Positions 52,763 to 62,472 are shown, counted from the stretch's first letter. The stretch: 64,000 bases of DNA from Xylanimonas allomyrinae (GCF_004135345.1 NZ_CP035495.1:496001-560000); one strand, 5' to 3'. Notes: generated by a model from the letters alone, not told the origin. Translations and numbers: made by a program.

Positions 52763-53371
52763 GTGCCGTGCCTCGTCGTCGTTCCCGCCACGCCTCTGCT
52801 CGCGCAGGGCGTCTCGGGAGGCGCAGACGCCCTGCCCGGGCTGCGCCGCACGGTGCGGGACGTTCTGTCGGGCGAGCTCGCCGTGTCGCGTGGCGGCGTC
52901 GCGGTGCTCGCGACGGGTCCGACGGCGCGGGCCGGGCGGCTGCGGCCGAGCCTGGCCGCGGTCGGCGTCGCCGACGCGTTCGTTCCCCTGATGTCCGCCT
53001 TCGGGCCGCGCGGCGAGGACTGGGACGGCATCGCCGCGCCCGGGGCCTCGGTGGCGCTGCTCGCGCTCGGCGACGCCGGGCTCGACGTCGCGACGTGCCC
53101 GGTCGACGTCGTCGAGGTGCCGGGGGAGCCGGCGACCGCGGCCGTGCTTGCAGCCACGGCCCGGATCCGTGCGACGTTCGACGACCAGGCGGTGACGTCG
53201 ACCGCCGGAGGGCTCCTCGTCGTCGCGGACCAGCCGGCGCCGGGCGTCGACGCCGTGCTCGAGCGCCTCCTGGCGTCGGGCCGGTGGACGCACGACGTGC
53301 TCGACGTGCACCAGCGCCACGAGCACCTGCCCGGCTCCTACAGCGTGACGGTGCACCGACTCGTCACGTGA
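52763..53371 (+). CDS. conserved actinobacterial protein, extradiol dioxygenase (LigB)-like fold
   Basis: 202 residues, Ala-rich, starting MPCLVVVPATPLLAQGVSG. It occupies the position between miaB and miaA where mycobacteria have a conserved alanine-rich protein (Rv2728c type). This family is sometimes linked to the class III extradiol dioxygenase fold. No clear His pair of an active dioxygenase is visible, so an enzymatic role is doubtful. Confidence 0.7.
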   Translation: MPCLVVVPATPLLAQGVSGGADALPGLRRTVRDVLSGELAVSRGGVAVLATGPTARAGRLRPSLAAVGVADAFVPLMSAFGPRGEDWDGIAAPGASVALLALGDAGLDVATCPVDVVEVPGEPATAAVLAATARIRATFDDQAVTSTAGGLLVVADQPAPGVDAVLERLLASGRWTHDVLDVHQRHEHLPGSYSVTVHRLVT

Positions 53372-53828
53372 GCACGGCCCCGACCCCGGCGAGGATCAGC
53401 CAGGCGCGCACGGCCCGGCCCACCGCGACGGTTGGGACGAACACCTCCAGGCGGACACGCAGCGCACCGGCGACCAGCGACATGACCAGCAGGGGCGGAA
53501 CCCCGGCGATCGACGCGGCCAGCAGCACCGCGGCGGTGAGCCAGGGACGGCCGGCGAGCGTGGTGTGCCAGCGGTCGAACGTGCGCTTCCACGACTCCTT
53601 GGAGAGCTTCTTGGCGACCCACTGCGACTGCATCGAACGCGCGGCCAGCCAGTACCAGACGAGCTTGCCGACGACCGTGCCCAGCCCCGCCGCAGCCGCG
53701 CACGTCAGGGCCGCCGCGGCGTCGTCGCCGATCCGGGTCGCGAGCACGCCGAGGTAGACCTCGAGGTTCACGAAGGGGACGAGCGCGGACAGGATCGAGG
53801 TGCCGAACGTGGCGAGCGCAGCGAGCAC
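53364..53828 (-). CDS. small membrane protein (DedA/VTT-like)
   Basis: 154 residues with three to four hydrophobic segments. It starts at the N-terminus (LATFGTSILSALVPFVNLEVYLG), then ALTCAAAAGLGTVVGKLVWY and a C-terminal hydrophobic stretch. The P-x-E-x(Y) and G-x-x-x-G...K patterns resemble the VTT (SNARE-associated/DedA) family, but it is shorter than typical. It overlaps the convergent LigB-like gene by 8 bases. It is followed upstream by a phospholipid synthase gene in the same direction, 7 bases away. Confidence 0.7.
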   Translation of the reverse strand: MLAALATFGTSILSALVPFVNLEVYLGVLATRIGDDAAAALTCAAAAGLGTVVGKLVWYWLAARSMQSQWVAKKLSKESWKRTFDRWHTTLAGRPWLTAAVLLAASIAGVPPLLVMSLVAGALRVRLEVFVPTVAVGRAVRAWLILAGVGAVLT

Positions 53829-53835
53829 GGCGTTC

Positions 53836-54486
53836 TCAGGCCGTCGCGGACGGCGCTGTCGGCGGGACGCTCGACGGCGCGGCGTCCACGCGGGCGGGGA
53901 TCGGAAGGCCGAGACGCAGCAGCCACCCGAGCGAGACGCACTTGAGCACCAGCAGCCCGGCGGCCACGACGGTGCCGACCCACGGCGTCGACGTCACCAG
54001 CAGCAGCACCGCGAAGAGGGCCGAGTTGACCGCCTTGCCCGGCTTGGACCAGTTCCACGCCCAGATGCGCCGGTCGACGTCGTAGAAGTAGTTCGGGCTG
54101 CGCACCGACCACGCGAGGAACGCCAGCGACAGGAACGCGTCGACCACGAGGAACTCGAACAGGTACACGCCCACCGGAACCGCGTTCTGCGGCAGCAGCC
54201 ACACGAGGCCGAGGTAGAACGCGGCCGCGTTGAGCCGGTCGCACAACAGGTCGAGCACCGCTCCGATGCGCGTCTCGCACCCCAGGAACCGGGCGACCGC
54301 GCCGTCGAGCATGTCGCCCACCCAGTACACGCCCAGCCCGGCGACCAGCAGCGTGAGACTGTGCTGGTGGGCGGCCACGAGACACAGCGCGAGCGATGCG
54401 AGGGTTCGGACCGCCGTGACCGCCGTCGCCGGGGTCCACAGGCGCTCCGACGCGGGATCAGCGTCGATGTCGGAGGGACGTTGCAT
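53836..54486 (-). CDS. CDP-alcohol phosphatidyltransferase family protein
   Basis: 216 residues. The CDP-alcohol phosphotransferase motif is DMLDGAVARFLGCETRIG then AVLDLLCD (~res 58-83), with the essential Asp/Gly/Ala/Arg pattern. It has about six hydrophobic helices. The acceptor alcohol is not predictable (inositol phosphate, glycerol phosphate or other). TACCCT lies 6 bases before the ATG. It forms a likely unit with the small membrane protein downstream. Confidence 0.85.
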   Translation of the reverse strand: MQRPSDIDADPASERLWTPATAVTAVRTLASLALCLVAAHQHSLTLLVAGLGVYWVGDMLDGAVARFLGCETRIGAVLDLLCDRLNAAAFYLGLVWLLPQNAVPVGVYLFEFLVVDAFLSLAFLAWSVRSPNYFYDVDRRIWAWNWSKPGKAVNSALFAVLLLVTSTPWVGTVVAAGLLVLKCVSLGWLLRLGLPIPARVDAAPSSVPPTAPSATA

Positions 54487-54492
54487 GCCCGG

Positions 54493-54498
54493 AGGGTA
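54493..54498 (-). promoter_or_regulatory. leaderless-type -10 box of the CDP-alcohol phosphatidyltransferase gene
   Basis: TACCCT on the minus strand, 6 bases before the ATG at 54486. Confidence 0.5.
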
Positions 54499-54541
54499 GC
54501 CCTACGTCGGGGGTGGTCGTGGGCAGGACCCGCGTCTCACG

Positions 54542-54547
54542 TAGCGT
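54542..54547 (+). promoter_or_regulatory. leaderless-type -10 box of miaA
   Basis: TAGCGT 6 bases before the GTG at 54554, with no ribosome site. Confidence 0.5.
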
Positions 54548-54553
54548 GGGCCC

Positions 54554-55540
54554 GTGATCGTCGTCGCCGTCGTGGGCCCCACCGCCACCGGGAAGTCGGA
54601 CCTCGCCATCGATCTCGCACAGGCGCTGTCGCAGCCCGGCGTGCCCGCCGAGATCGTCAACGCCGACGCCTACCAGCTCTACCGCGGGATGGACGTCGGC
54701 ACGGCCAAGGTCCCGCCCGGCGAGCGGCGCGGCATCGTCCACCACCAGCTCGACGTGCTCGACCCCGGCCAGGACGCGTCGGTCGCGCGATACCAGGCCG
54801 CGGCGCGTGCCGACCTCGACGCGATCGCCGCGCGCGGCGCGCGCGCCGTCGTCGTCGGCGGGTCGGGGCTGTACGTGCGCGCCCTGCTCGACCACCTCGA
54901 CTTCCCCGGCACCGACCCTGCCGTGCGCGCCGGGCTCGAGGAGCGTGCCGAGCGCGAGGGGCGGCGGGCGCTGCACGCCGAGCTCGCGCGTCTCGACCCC
55001 GCTGCGGCGGCGAGCATCGGCCCGCACAACACGCGCCGCATCGTGCGCGCCCTCGAGGTCATCGCGATCACGGGGCGGCCCTACTCCGCCAACCTGCCCC
55101 GCCAGGAGTACGTGCGACCGGCCGTCCAGATCGGGCTCGACTGCGACCGGGAGGCGCTCGACGCGCGCGTGACCGCCCGTGTCGAGCGCATGTGGGCCGC
55201 CGGCCTCGTCGAGGAGGTACGCGGCCTCGCGGGCCCCGACCAGGGCGGGACAGGTCTCGGCCTGGGTGCGACGGCGGCCCGCGCCGTCGGGTACGCCGAG
55301 GTGCTCGGGCTGCTCTCGGGCCGGTGCACGGCCGACGAGGCCCGCACCGAGATCACCGCCAACACCCGGCGGCTGGCGCGCAAGCAGATGGGCTGGTTCG
55401 GGCGAGACCCGCGCGTCCAGTGGCTGGACGCCGCCGCCCCCGACCTCGTCGAGCGCGCACTCGCGGTCGTGGCCGCCGCCGACGCCGGGACGCTGCCCGC
55501 GCCGGGAGACGCCCCCGTGCGCCGTAGTCTGGGGTCATGA
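54554..55540 (+). CDS. miaA: tRNA dimethylallyltransferase MiaA
   Basis: 328 residues. It adds the dimethylallyl group to N6 of A37, the substrate of MiaB. The P-loop VGPTATGKSDLA is at residues 7-18, then NADAYQLYRGMDVGTAK, VVGGSGLYVRALL, and the tRNA-binding HNTRRIVRALEV. The GTG start sits at a predicted transcription start. The stop overlaps the ATG of dapF (ATGA). Confidence 0.95.
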   Translation: MIVVAVVGPTATGKSDLAIDLAQALSQPGVPAEIVNADAYQLYRGMDVGTAKVPPGERRGIVHHQLDVLDPGQDASVARYQAAARADLDAIAARGARAVVVGGSGLYVRALLDHLDFPGTDPAVRAGLEERAEREGRRALHAELARLDPAAAASIGPHNTRRIVRALEVIAITGRPYSANLPRQEYVRPAVQIGLDCDREALDARVTARVERMWAAGLVEEVRGLAGPDQGGTGLGLGATAARAVGYAEVLGLLSGRCTADEARTEITANTRRLARKQMGWFGRDPRVQWLDAAAPDLVERALAVVAAADAGTLPAPGDAPVRRSLGS

Positions 55541-56498
55541 CGAGCGTGCCGACCGCCCCCGGCCACCCTTGCGGTTCACCAAGGGTCACGGCACGCACAA
55601 CGACTTCGTGCTCGTCGCCGACACGCGCGGCGACCTCGACCTGACCCCCGAGCAGGTGCGGCGCCTGACCGACCGGCGCGGCGGCATCGGCGGCGACGGC
55701 GTCATCCGGCTCGCCCCCACGGCGGCGATGGCGCGCGCCGGCGAGACGATCGCCGACGACGTGCTCGCCGAGGAGCCGGCCGCCATCTGGTTCATGGACT
55801 ACCGCAACGCCGACGGCTCCGTCGCCGAGATGTGCGGCAACGGGGTGCGCGTCTTCACCGCGTTCGCCGAGGCGCTCGGCCTCGCCACGCTCGACGGCGG
55901 CGCCGAGCTCGCGCTCGGCACGCGCGCGGGCGTCAAACGCGTCCGCAAGGAGACCGGACCCGACGGCGCCCCCTGGTACGCCGTCGACATGGGCCGGTGG
56001 CTGCTGCCCGGCGGCCCCGACGCCGAGGCCGCCGGCGCGGACGCCGCCGTCGCGGTCCACGGGTGGGCGGCGCCCCGGCCCGCGCTGTCGGTCGACCTCG
56101 GCAACCCGCACACCGTCGTCGCCCTCGGGTCGACGGCCGAGCTCGACGCGCTCGACCTCACGCGCGCCCCGCAGGTCGCCCCCCACCCGCCGCACGGCAC
56201 CAACGTCGAGCTCGTGGTGCCGCTCGGCGAGAGCGCTGGCGGCGACGGCACGGTCACCGGGCGGGTGCGCATGCGCGTCCACGAGCGCGGTGTCGGCGAG
56301 ACGCAGTCGTGCGGCACCGGGGCGGTCGCCGCGGCGCTCGCGGTGCGGACGTGGGCTGCGGCGGGTGGCCGCCCGCCGGTCGACACCTGGTTCGTCGAGG
56401 TGCCCGGCGGCCTGCTGCGGGTGCGGGCCCTGCCGGGCGGGCGCGCCGAGCTCGCCGGGCCGGCCGAGCTCGTCTTCTCGGGTGAGGTGCGGGTCTGA
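55537..56498 (+). CDS. dapF: diaminopimelate epimerase DapF, one-base frameshift near the start
   Basis: 320 residues after repair. It interconverts LL- and meso-diaminopimelate. The ATG overlaps the miaA stop and reads MTSVPTAPGHP. One more C in the CCC at ~55566-55568 leads into LRFTKGHGTHNDFVLVAD and the rest. Otherwise a TTG at 55569 would have to serve as start. The catalytic Cys pair is in EMCGNGVRVF and ETQSCGTGAVA, and NPHTVV is also present. The miaA-dapF order is usual in actinobacteria. Confidence 0.92.
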
Positions 56499-56510
56499 CG
56501 GCTCCCGGCG

Positions 56511-57167
56511 TCAGCGGTCGCGCGTGACGCGCAGCACGCGGTAGCCCTTGTCGCTGGCGGCGCGCACGACACGCACGCCGAGCGGGCCGGCGAGCTCCTC
56601 GGTGATCCAGCGCGCGAGCGAGTCGGCGCCGAGGTTCTTCTGCACGACCAGCCACGCGCCGTCGGCGTCCGACGACGTCGGCGCCAGCCGCGCCAGCCAC
56701 GTGCGCAGCATCCCGTGAAGCACCTGCTTGCCGACACGGATCGGCGGGTTGGACCAGATCGCCGCGAACGTGACGTCGTCGGGCACGCCGCCGGGCCCGG
56801 GCGAGGCGGCGCGCACGTTGGCGAGGCCGAGCCGGGCGGCGTTGCGGCGCGTGAGGTCGAGCGCACGCTCGCTGACGTCGACCGCCCACACGGTCGCGCC
56901 CGGCGCCTCGGTCGCGAGCGTGAGCGCGATCGGCCCCCACCCGCAGCCGAGGTCGAGCAGGTCGCCCGACGGCGGTGGCGTGGGCGCCTCGTGCAGGAGC
57001 ACGCGCGTACCAGGGTCGATGCGGCCCGGGGAGAACACGCCCGGGGCCACCTCGACGTCGACGTCACGTCCGGCGATGCGCACGGACACGGTGCGCCGCT
57101 CGGCGTCCGTCGCGGGCCCGCCCGTGAAGTAGTGCTCGGTCACGTCGGGCAGGTCGGCGTCGCTCAC
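56511..57167 (-). CDS. class I SAM methyltransferase, RsmC/small-RNA methyltransferase type
   Basis: 218 residues. Motif I is LLDLGCGWGPIAL (~res 69-81), with an acidic residue at the end of strand 2 (VWAVDVSERAL). The catalytic N6/N2-amine motif is SNPPIRVGK (~res 137-145). This is the profile of RsmC-like 16S rRNA guanine-N2 methyltransferases. TAGGAT lies 6 bases before the GTG start. It is convergent with dapF. Confidence 0.87.
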   Translation of the reverse strand: MSDADLPDVTEHYFTGGPATDAERRTVSVRIAGRDVDVEVAPGVFSPGRIDPGTRVLLHEAPTPPPSGDLLDLGCGWGPIALTLATEAPGATVWAVDVSERALDLTRRNAARLGLANVRAASPGPGGVPDDVTFAAIWSNPPIRVGKQVLHGMLRTWLARLAPTSSDADGAWLVVQKNLGADSLARWITEELAGPLGVRVVRAASDKGYRVLRVTRDR

Positions 57168-57173
57168 CCGGAA

Positions 57174-57179
57174 ATCCTA
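57174..57179 (-). promoter_or_regulatory. leaderless-type -10 box of the methyltransferase gene
   Basis: TAGGAT on the minus strand, 6 bases before the GTG at 57167; it overlaps the stop codon of the IclR gene. Confidence 0.5.
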
Positions 57180-57956
57180 GGCGCCACCGCCCAGGCGCCG
57201 GCCGATCTCGGCCGCGGCGCGTCCCAGAGCGACTGCCAGCTCCCCGCGCCGGGCGTCGTCGGCCACGGCGGAGGGGAACGAGAGCGCGACGCCCCCGAGC
57301 GGGAACCCGGTGTGCGCGACGATGGCCCGGCCTACCGACGCCACTCCTTCCATGACCTCGCCGTCCTCGACCGCGTACCCGCGCCGGCGCGTCAGGCGCA
57401 GGACCTCGCGCAGCTCGCCCAGGCTGCGCGGCCCCACCCCGGTGCGGTCGGCGAAGACCGCCCGGTTCGGGTACAGGGCGCGCACGTGCGCGGCCGGCAG
57501 GCGGGCCAGGATCGCGCGCCCGATCGCGGTCAGGTGGCTCGGCAGGCGCACCTCGACGTCGGTCACGAGCGGTGGACCGCCCGGCGCCCGCTCGTCGACG
57601 AGGTAGAGCACGTCGCGGCCGTCGAGCACCGCGAGGTGGGCGCTCAGGCCGGTCGCGTCGACCAGGCGCGCCAGCACGGGTCGGGCCAGCCGCGTCAGGG
57701 GTGCCTGCCGGGTGTAGGCGGTGGCGAGCGAGTGCGCGGCCGGCCCGAGCGTGTACCGACGCTCCTCGCGCAGGTGGGTGACGTAGCCCTCCTCGCGCAG
57801 CACCGTCAGCAGCCGGTACACCGACGAACGGGGCAGACCCAGGTGCTGGGCCACGGCGGCCGCGGGAGCCGGCCCTGCCCGGGCAGCGAGGTGGTCGAGG
57901 ACGCGCAGCGCACTGCGCACGGCCGGCACGTCGCTGTGAGGCATGTCAACGACCAT
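57177..57956 (-). CDS. IclR-family regulator of the histidine-degradation genes
   Basis: About 259 residues from ATG 57956 (255 from ATG 57944). The N-terminal winged helix is AVAQHLGLPRSSVYRLLTVL (~res 35-54). The C-terminal IclR effector domain includes HLTAIGRAILARLP and GVASVGRAIVAHTG. It is divergent from the M20/hutF genes, with a palindrome in the shared promoter region, so it most likely controls them and itself. Confidence 0.88.
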   Translation of the reverse strand: MVVDMPHSDVPAVRSALRVLDHLAARAGPAPAAAVAQHLGLPRSSVYRLLTVLREEGYVTHLREERRYTLGPAAHSLATAYTRQAPLTRLARPVLARLVDATGLSAHLAVLDGRDVLYLVDERAPGGPPLVTDVEVRLPSHLTAIGRAILARLPAAHVRALYPNRAVFADRTGVGPRSLGELREVLRLTRRRGYAVEDGEVMEGVASVGRAIVAHTGFPLGGVALSFPSAVADDARRGELAVALGRAAAEIGRRLGGGA

Positions 57957-57970
57957 AGCGGCTTGCGGCG

Positions 57971-57990
57971 GTGTCTCGGATACGAGACAC
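57971..57990. promoter_or_regulatory. IclR operator palindrome
   Basis: Perfect inverted repeat GTGTCTCG-N4-CGAGACAC, 14 bases upstream of the IclR gene's first candidate ATG and 53 bases before the small ORF ahead of the M20 gene. Length and spacing fit IclR-type operators. Confidence 0.65.
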
Positions 57991-58042
57991 AATGGGCTCC
58001 GCGCGGCCCCCGCAGGCCCGGGCGAGCGTGTGGCATGGAGGC

Positions 58043-58150
58043 ATGAGCAACCCTGGCACCGCCCGCGGCGGCGACGCAGCGGGGCGCAGGCCGCGGGTGC
58101 CGGCGCACGAGCAGACCATGCGCGAGCGGACCGTGGCAGGTGTCGCATGA
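58043..58150 (+). CDS. 35-codon open frame ahead of the M20 gene (remnant or leader)
   Basis: It reads MSNPGTARGGDAAGRRPRVP then AHEQTMRERTVAGVA. GGAGG lies one base before the ATG (too close to be ideal), and the stop overlaps the M20 ATG as ATGA. It may be a leader whose translation couples to the amidohydrolase, or the leftover N-terminus of a lost gene such as hutU, which often precedes these genes. Nothing proves either. Confidence 0.35.
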   Translation: MSNPGTARGGDAAGRRPRVPAHEQTMRERTVAGVA

Positions 58151-59393
58151 CCCGCCCCGCCGAGGCGCCTGCGACGGGCCGGCTCGCGGCGATGCTCGAC
58201 GATCTCGCGGGCATCGGACGCACCGAGCGCGGGAGGTACTCACGCTTCGCGTGGACCGCGACCGACCTGGAGCTGCGTGAGTGGTTCGTCGCGCAGGCGG
58301 CCGCGCGAGGGCTCGACGTCACGGTCGATCGCGCGGGCAACCAGTGGGCGTGGTGGGGCGACCCGGACACGGAGGGACCGGGCGTCGTCTCGGGCAGCCA
58401 CCTGGACTCGGCGCCCCACGGCGGAGCGCTCGACGGCCCGCTCGGGGTGCTGTCGGCCTTCATCACGATCGACGTGCTGCGCGACTGCGGCATGGTGCCC
58501 GCCGCCCCGCTCGGCGTCGTCAACTTCACCGGCACGCTGGGTGCGCGGTTCGGCCTGCCGTGCGTAGGTTCGCGCGTGCTGACGGGCGCTGCGACCCCGA
58601 GCGTGTCCTTCGCCTGACGGACGCCGACGGCGTCACCCTCGCGGAGGCGCTCGGCCGCGCCGGCCGCGCCGCCGGGCTCCCCGGCGGCGACCCCAGGGAC
58701 TGGTACGGAGCGGATCCCGAGGCGCTCGCACGCGTCGGCGCGTTCGTCGAGCTGCACACCGAGGAAGGTGCCGTTCACGGCCTCTCCGGCCATGGGGACC
58801 CGCCCGTGGCGGTCGGCGAGGGCGTCTGGCCGCACGGGCGCTGGCGCGCCGACCTGCGCGGCGGCGAGGACGGCGCGGGACCCGCGGGGCGCGCCCGGCG
58901 AGACGACCCGATGCGCGCGCTCGCCGGCCTCGTGCGGAAGATGCGCGCTGCGGCCGAGCGGCACTCCGTCGTCGCGAGCGTCGGCAAGGTACGGGTCGAT
59001 CCCGGCCACGCGGACGTGCACCACCCGCGCGTCTCGGCATGGATCGACGTCCGAGGTCCGCGTGAGGCCGACGTGCGCGCGGCCGCCGACGCGCTCGGCA
59101 TGCTCACCCTGGAGTCCTGGAGCCCGGCCGTGCACTTCGACGATGCGCTGGCCGCCCGCGTCTCGGCCGTCGTCGGCCGCAGCGCCTACGGGACGGGGGC
59201 CGCCCCGCGCGTGCCGACGGGTGCCGGGCACGACGCCGGCGTCCTCGCCTCCGCGTGGGTGCCGACCGCGATGATCTTCGTCCGCGACCCGGACAGGGCG
59301 GCGGCGCGCGACGACGACGCCACGCCCGCCGCGCGCGCCGGGGCGGCGCTGACGCACGTCCTGGCCGACCTGGCGGGAACGGTGAAGGGTTGA
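58147..59393 (+). CDS. M20-family amidohydrolase (allantoate amidohydrolase-like), frameshifted and missing catalytic residues
   Basis: 415 residues after repair. It is an M20 metallo-amidohydrolase of the type paired with hutF in actinobacteria, where it may release formyl- or carbamoyl-glutamate products. Metal motifs present are SGSHLDSAPHGGALDGPLG (~res 87), ELHTEEG and AGHDAGVL. The frame breaks after LTGA at ~58592-58597; one added base yields DPERVLRLTDADGVTLAEAL. Where family members have the catalytic Glu pair before GARFG, this one reads FTGTLGARFG. The usual NHAG of the lid domain reads GEDGAGPA. So it may be inactive or a real pseudogene, unlike the other frameshifted genes here. 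Confidence 0.75.
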
Positions 59394-60735
59394 GCGCAGA
59401 TCCACCGTCGTTCTGGGCCCCCTGCGCGTGGCTGCCCGAGGGTCCCGCACGTGAGGTCCGCATCGAGACCCGAGGCGGCACCATCAGCGCCGTGCTCGCG
59501 GGGGTTGCCCCGCGCCGCGGCGACCACCGGTTGCCGGGGATGGCGTTCCCCGGGTTCGCCAACGTCCACTCGCACGCGTTCCACCGCGCGCTGCGGGGGA
59601 GGACGCACCGCGAGCGGGGGACGTTCTGGACGTGGCGAGAGCAGATGTACGCGCTTGCCGAGGTGCTGACCCCCGACGGGCTGTTCACCATCGCCCGCGC
59701 CGTCTATGCCGAGATGGCGCTCTCCGGCATCACCGCGGTCGGCGAGTTCCACTACGTCCACCACCCCGCCCACGGGGGCCGGTACGGCGACCCCAACATC
59801 ATGGCGCGCGCGCTGCAGGCCGCCGCCCGCGACGTCGGGATCCGCCTCACGCTGCTCGACACGTGCTACCTGTCCGGGGGCTCACCCCGGCCGGCCCGCG
59901 CCCGCTCGACGCGCTCCAGCTGCGGTTCTCGGACGGAGACGTCGCCGCCTGGGCGGAGCGGGTCGACGAGCTCGCCGACGCGCCGGGGATGCGCGTGGGC
60001 GCCGCGGTGCACTCGGTGCGCGCCGTGTCGCGCGACGGCCTGGCACGTGTGGCCGGGTGGGCCCGTGACAGGTCCGCGCCGCTGCACGTCCACCTCTCGG
60101 AGCAGCCCGCCGAGAACGAGGACTGCATGGCCGCGTACCGTCGCACACCCACCCAGGTGCTTCACGACGCCGGGGTGCTGGGACCGCGCACGACCGCCGT
60201 CCACGCGGTCCACCTCTCCGACGACGACGTGGCGCTGCTGGGCGGGACGCGCACGTCGGTGTGCCTGTGCCCGACGGCGGAGCGCGACCTCGGCGACGGG
60301 TGCGCGCCCGGGGCGGCGCTGCGCGCCGCCGGCTCGGCGTTGTGTCTCGGATCGGACCAGCACGCGGTCGTCGACCTGTTCGCCGAGGCGCGCGCCGTCG
60401 AGGAGCACGAGCGGCTCGTCCGCGGGATCAGGGGAGTGCTGTCACCGGAGATGCTCGTGCGGGCACTGACCAGCGACGGACACCGGGCGATCGGCTGGCC
60501 CGAGGCGGGTGTGCTGCGGCCCGACGCCCCCGCCGACATCGTCGTGGTGCGCACCGACACGGTCCGGACCGCGGCCGTCGACGCCGCCCAGCTCGTCATG
60601 ACCGCCTCGGCAGCCGACGTCGACACGGTGATCGTCGGCGGGCACACGGTCGTCCGCGGCGGCCACCACGTGCGTGGTGACGTCGGCGCCCTGCTCGCCG
60701 ACGCCGTCGGCGCGCTGTGGCGGGCGGCGTCGTGA
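59390..60735 (+). CDS. hutF: formimidoylglutamate deiminase HutF, one-base frameshift
   Basis: 448 residues after repair. HutF deaminates N-formimidoyl-L-glutamate in histidine degradation. Amidohydrolase features: FANVHSHAFHRALRG with the metal HxH (~res 60), GEFHYVHH, HVHLSEQPAENEDC and GSDQHAVVDLF. The frame breaks at the run of five G at ~59876-59880; a sixth G gives LSGGLTPAGPRPLDAL. It starts at TTG 59390, overlapping the M20 stop, with GTGAAGGG before it. hutH, hutU and hutI are not in the window. Confidence 0.88.
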
Positions 60736-60921
60736 GCCGCGGCGACGCGGCGAGCGGCCTTCGCGCGGGGTCTCCCGGACCGGCGTCGCGCTCGCGCGCC
60801 CCTCGCTGACGTGGTGAGCCGCCTGCGGTGAAAATGCCGGGGACCGGGACGGGGCGGCGTGGGAAACTTGTTGTCACGAACACCGGGCACACCGGTGCAC
60901 CCACCGCGCGAGAGGCACGCC

Positions 60922-62472
60922 TTGACCCAGACCCCGCAGGACCCGCACGCTCCGACCCCGGAGCACGCCGACGACGCTCCCGCCGCCGACCACAGCGCGC
61001 AGGCCATCGCGAACGACGTCGTGGCACGGGTCCTCGCCCGGGCGGGGACGGCGCGTGCCGAGGGCGGAACCGTGCACATGACCCACGACGGCGACCAGCT
61101 CGACCTCGAGGAACGCACCGCGCTGCGCCGCGTGGTCGGCCTGTCGACCGAGCTCGAGGACGTCACCGAGGTCGAGTACCGCCAGCTCCGCCTCGAGAAG
61201 GTCGTGCTCGTCGGCCTCTACTCGGGCGGAGAGGCCGCGGCCGCGGAGGCCGAGGTCTCGCTGCGCGAGCTCGCCGCCCTCGCCGAGACCGCCGGTTCCC
61301 AGGTGCTCGACGGTCTGCTCCAGCGCCGCCAGAAGCCCGACCCCGGCACGTACCTCGGCTCGGGCAAGGCTGCCGAGCTGGCCGACGTCGTGCGTGCGGT
61401 CGGCGCCGACACCGTCGTGGCCGACACCGAGCTCGCGCCGTCACAGCGGCGCGCGCTCGAGGACATCGTCAAGGTCAAGGTCGTCGACCGGACCGCCCTG
61501 ATCCTCGACATCTTCGCCCAGCACGCCAAGTCGCGTGAGGGCAAGGCACAGGTCGAGCTCGCGCAGCTCGAGTACCTCCTGCCGCGCCTGCGCGGCTGGG
61601 GCGAGTCCATGTCCCGCCAGGCGGGCGGCCAGGTCTCCGGTGGTGCCGGCATGGGCTCGCGCGGCCCCGGCGAGACGAAGATCGAGCTCGACCGCCGCCG
61701 CATCCGCAACCGCATGGCCAAGCTGCGCCGCGAGATCAAGGACATGGCCCCCTCGCGCGCGACCAAGCGGCTCGAACGCAAGCGGCACTCCATCCCCAAC
61801 GTCGCCATCGCCGGCTACACCAACGCCGGCAAGTCGTCGCTGCTCAACGCCCTGACCGACGCGGGCGTGCTCGTGGAGAACGCGCTGTTCGCCACGCTCG
61901 ACCCCACCGTGCGGCGGGCGCGCACCGACGACGGGCGCGTGTACACGCTCGCCGACACCGTCGGGTTCGTGCGCCACCTGCCCCACCAGCTCGTCGAAGC
62001 GTTCCGCTCCACGCTCGAAGAGGTGGGCGACGCCGCACTGCTGCTGCACGTGGTCGACGCGTCGCACCCCGACCCCGAGGGGCAGATCACCGCGGTGCGT
62101 GAGGTGCTCGCGGAGATCCCCGGCATCGACGACGTCCCCGAGGTCGTCGTGCTCAACAAGGCCGACGTCGCCGACCCCACCGTCGTCGGGCGCATTCAGC
62201 GGCGCGAGCCGCGCACCGTCGTCGTCTCGGCCCACACCGGCGAAGGCATCGCCGAGCTGCGCGCCCTGATCGCAGGCGAGCTGCCGAGGCCCGACGTCGC
62301 GATCGACGTCGTCGTGCCCTACTCGCGCGGCGACCTGGTCCACCGCGTCCACCAGTCGGGCGAGATCGACCACGAGGAACACCTCGCGGCCGGGACGCTG
62401 CTGCGCGGGCGCGTCGACGAGGCGCTCGCGGCCGAGCTCGAACGGGTGAAGGTCGTCACGACTGCCGGGTGA
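60922..62472 (+). CDS. hflX: GTPase HflX
   Basis: 516 residues. HflX is a ribosome-splitting GTPase used under stress. The N-terminal HflX domain includes QKPDPGTYLGSGKAAEL. A coiled linker has RGPGETKIELDRRRIRNR. The GTPase domain has G1 GYTNAGKSS (~res 298), G3 DTVGFVRHLP and G4 LNKADVA. The TTG at 60922 is chosen because GAGAGG precedes it by 8 bases; a GTG 63 bases upstream is in frame without such a site. The 186-base gap before it holds no other recognisable feature. Confidence 0.93.
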   Translation: MTQTPQDPHAPTPEHADDAPAADHSAQAIANDVVARVLARAGTARAEGGTVHMTHDGDQLDLEERTALRRVVGLSTELEDVTEVEYRQLRLEKVVLVGLYSGGEAAAAEAEVSLRELAALAETAGSQVLDGLLQRRQKPDPGTYLGSGKAAELADVVRAVGADTVVADTELAPSQRRALEDIVKVKVVDRTALILDIFAQHAKSREGKAQVELAQLEYLLPRLRGWGESMSRQAGGQVSGGAGMGSRGPGETKIELDRRRIRNRMAKLRREIKDMAPSRATKRLERKRHSIPNVAIAGYTNAGKSSLLNALTDAGVLVENALFATLDPTVRRARTDDGRVYTLADTVGFVRHLPHQLVEAFRSTLEEVGDAALLLHVVDASHPDPEGQITAVREVLAEIPGIDDVPEVVVLNKADVADPTVVGRIQRREPRTVVVSAHTGEGIAELRALIAGELPRPDVAIDVVVPYSRGDLVHRVHQSGEIDHEEHLAAGTLLRGRVDEALAAELERVKVVTTAG

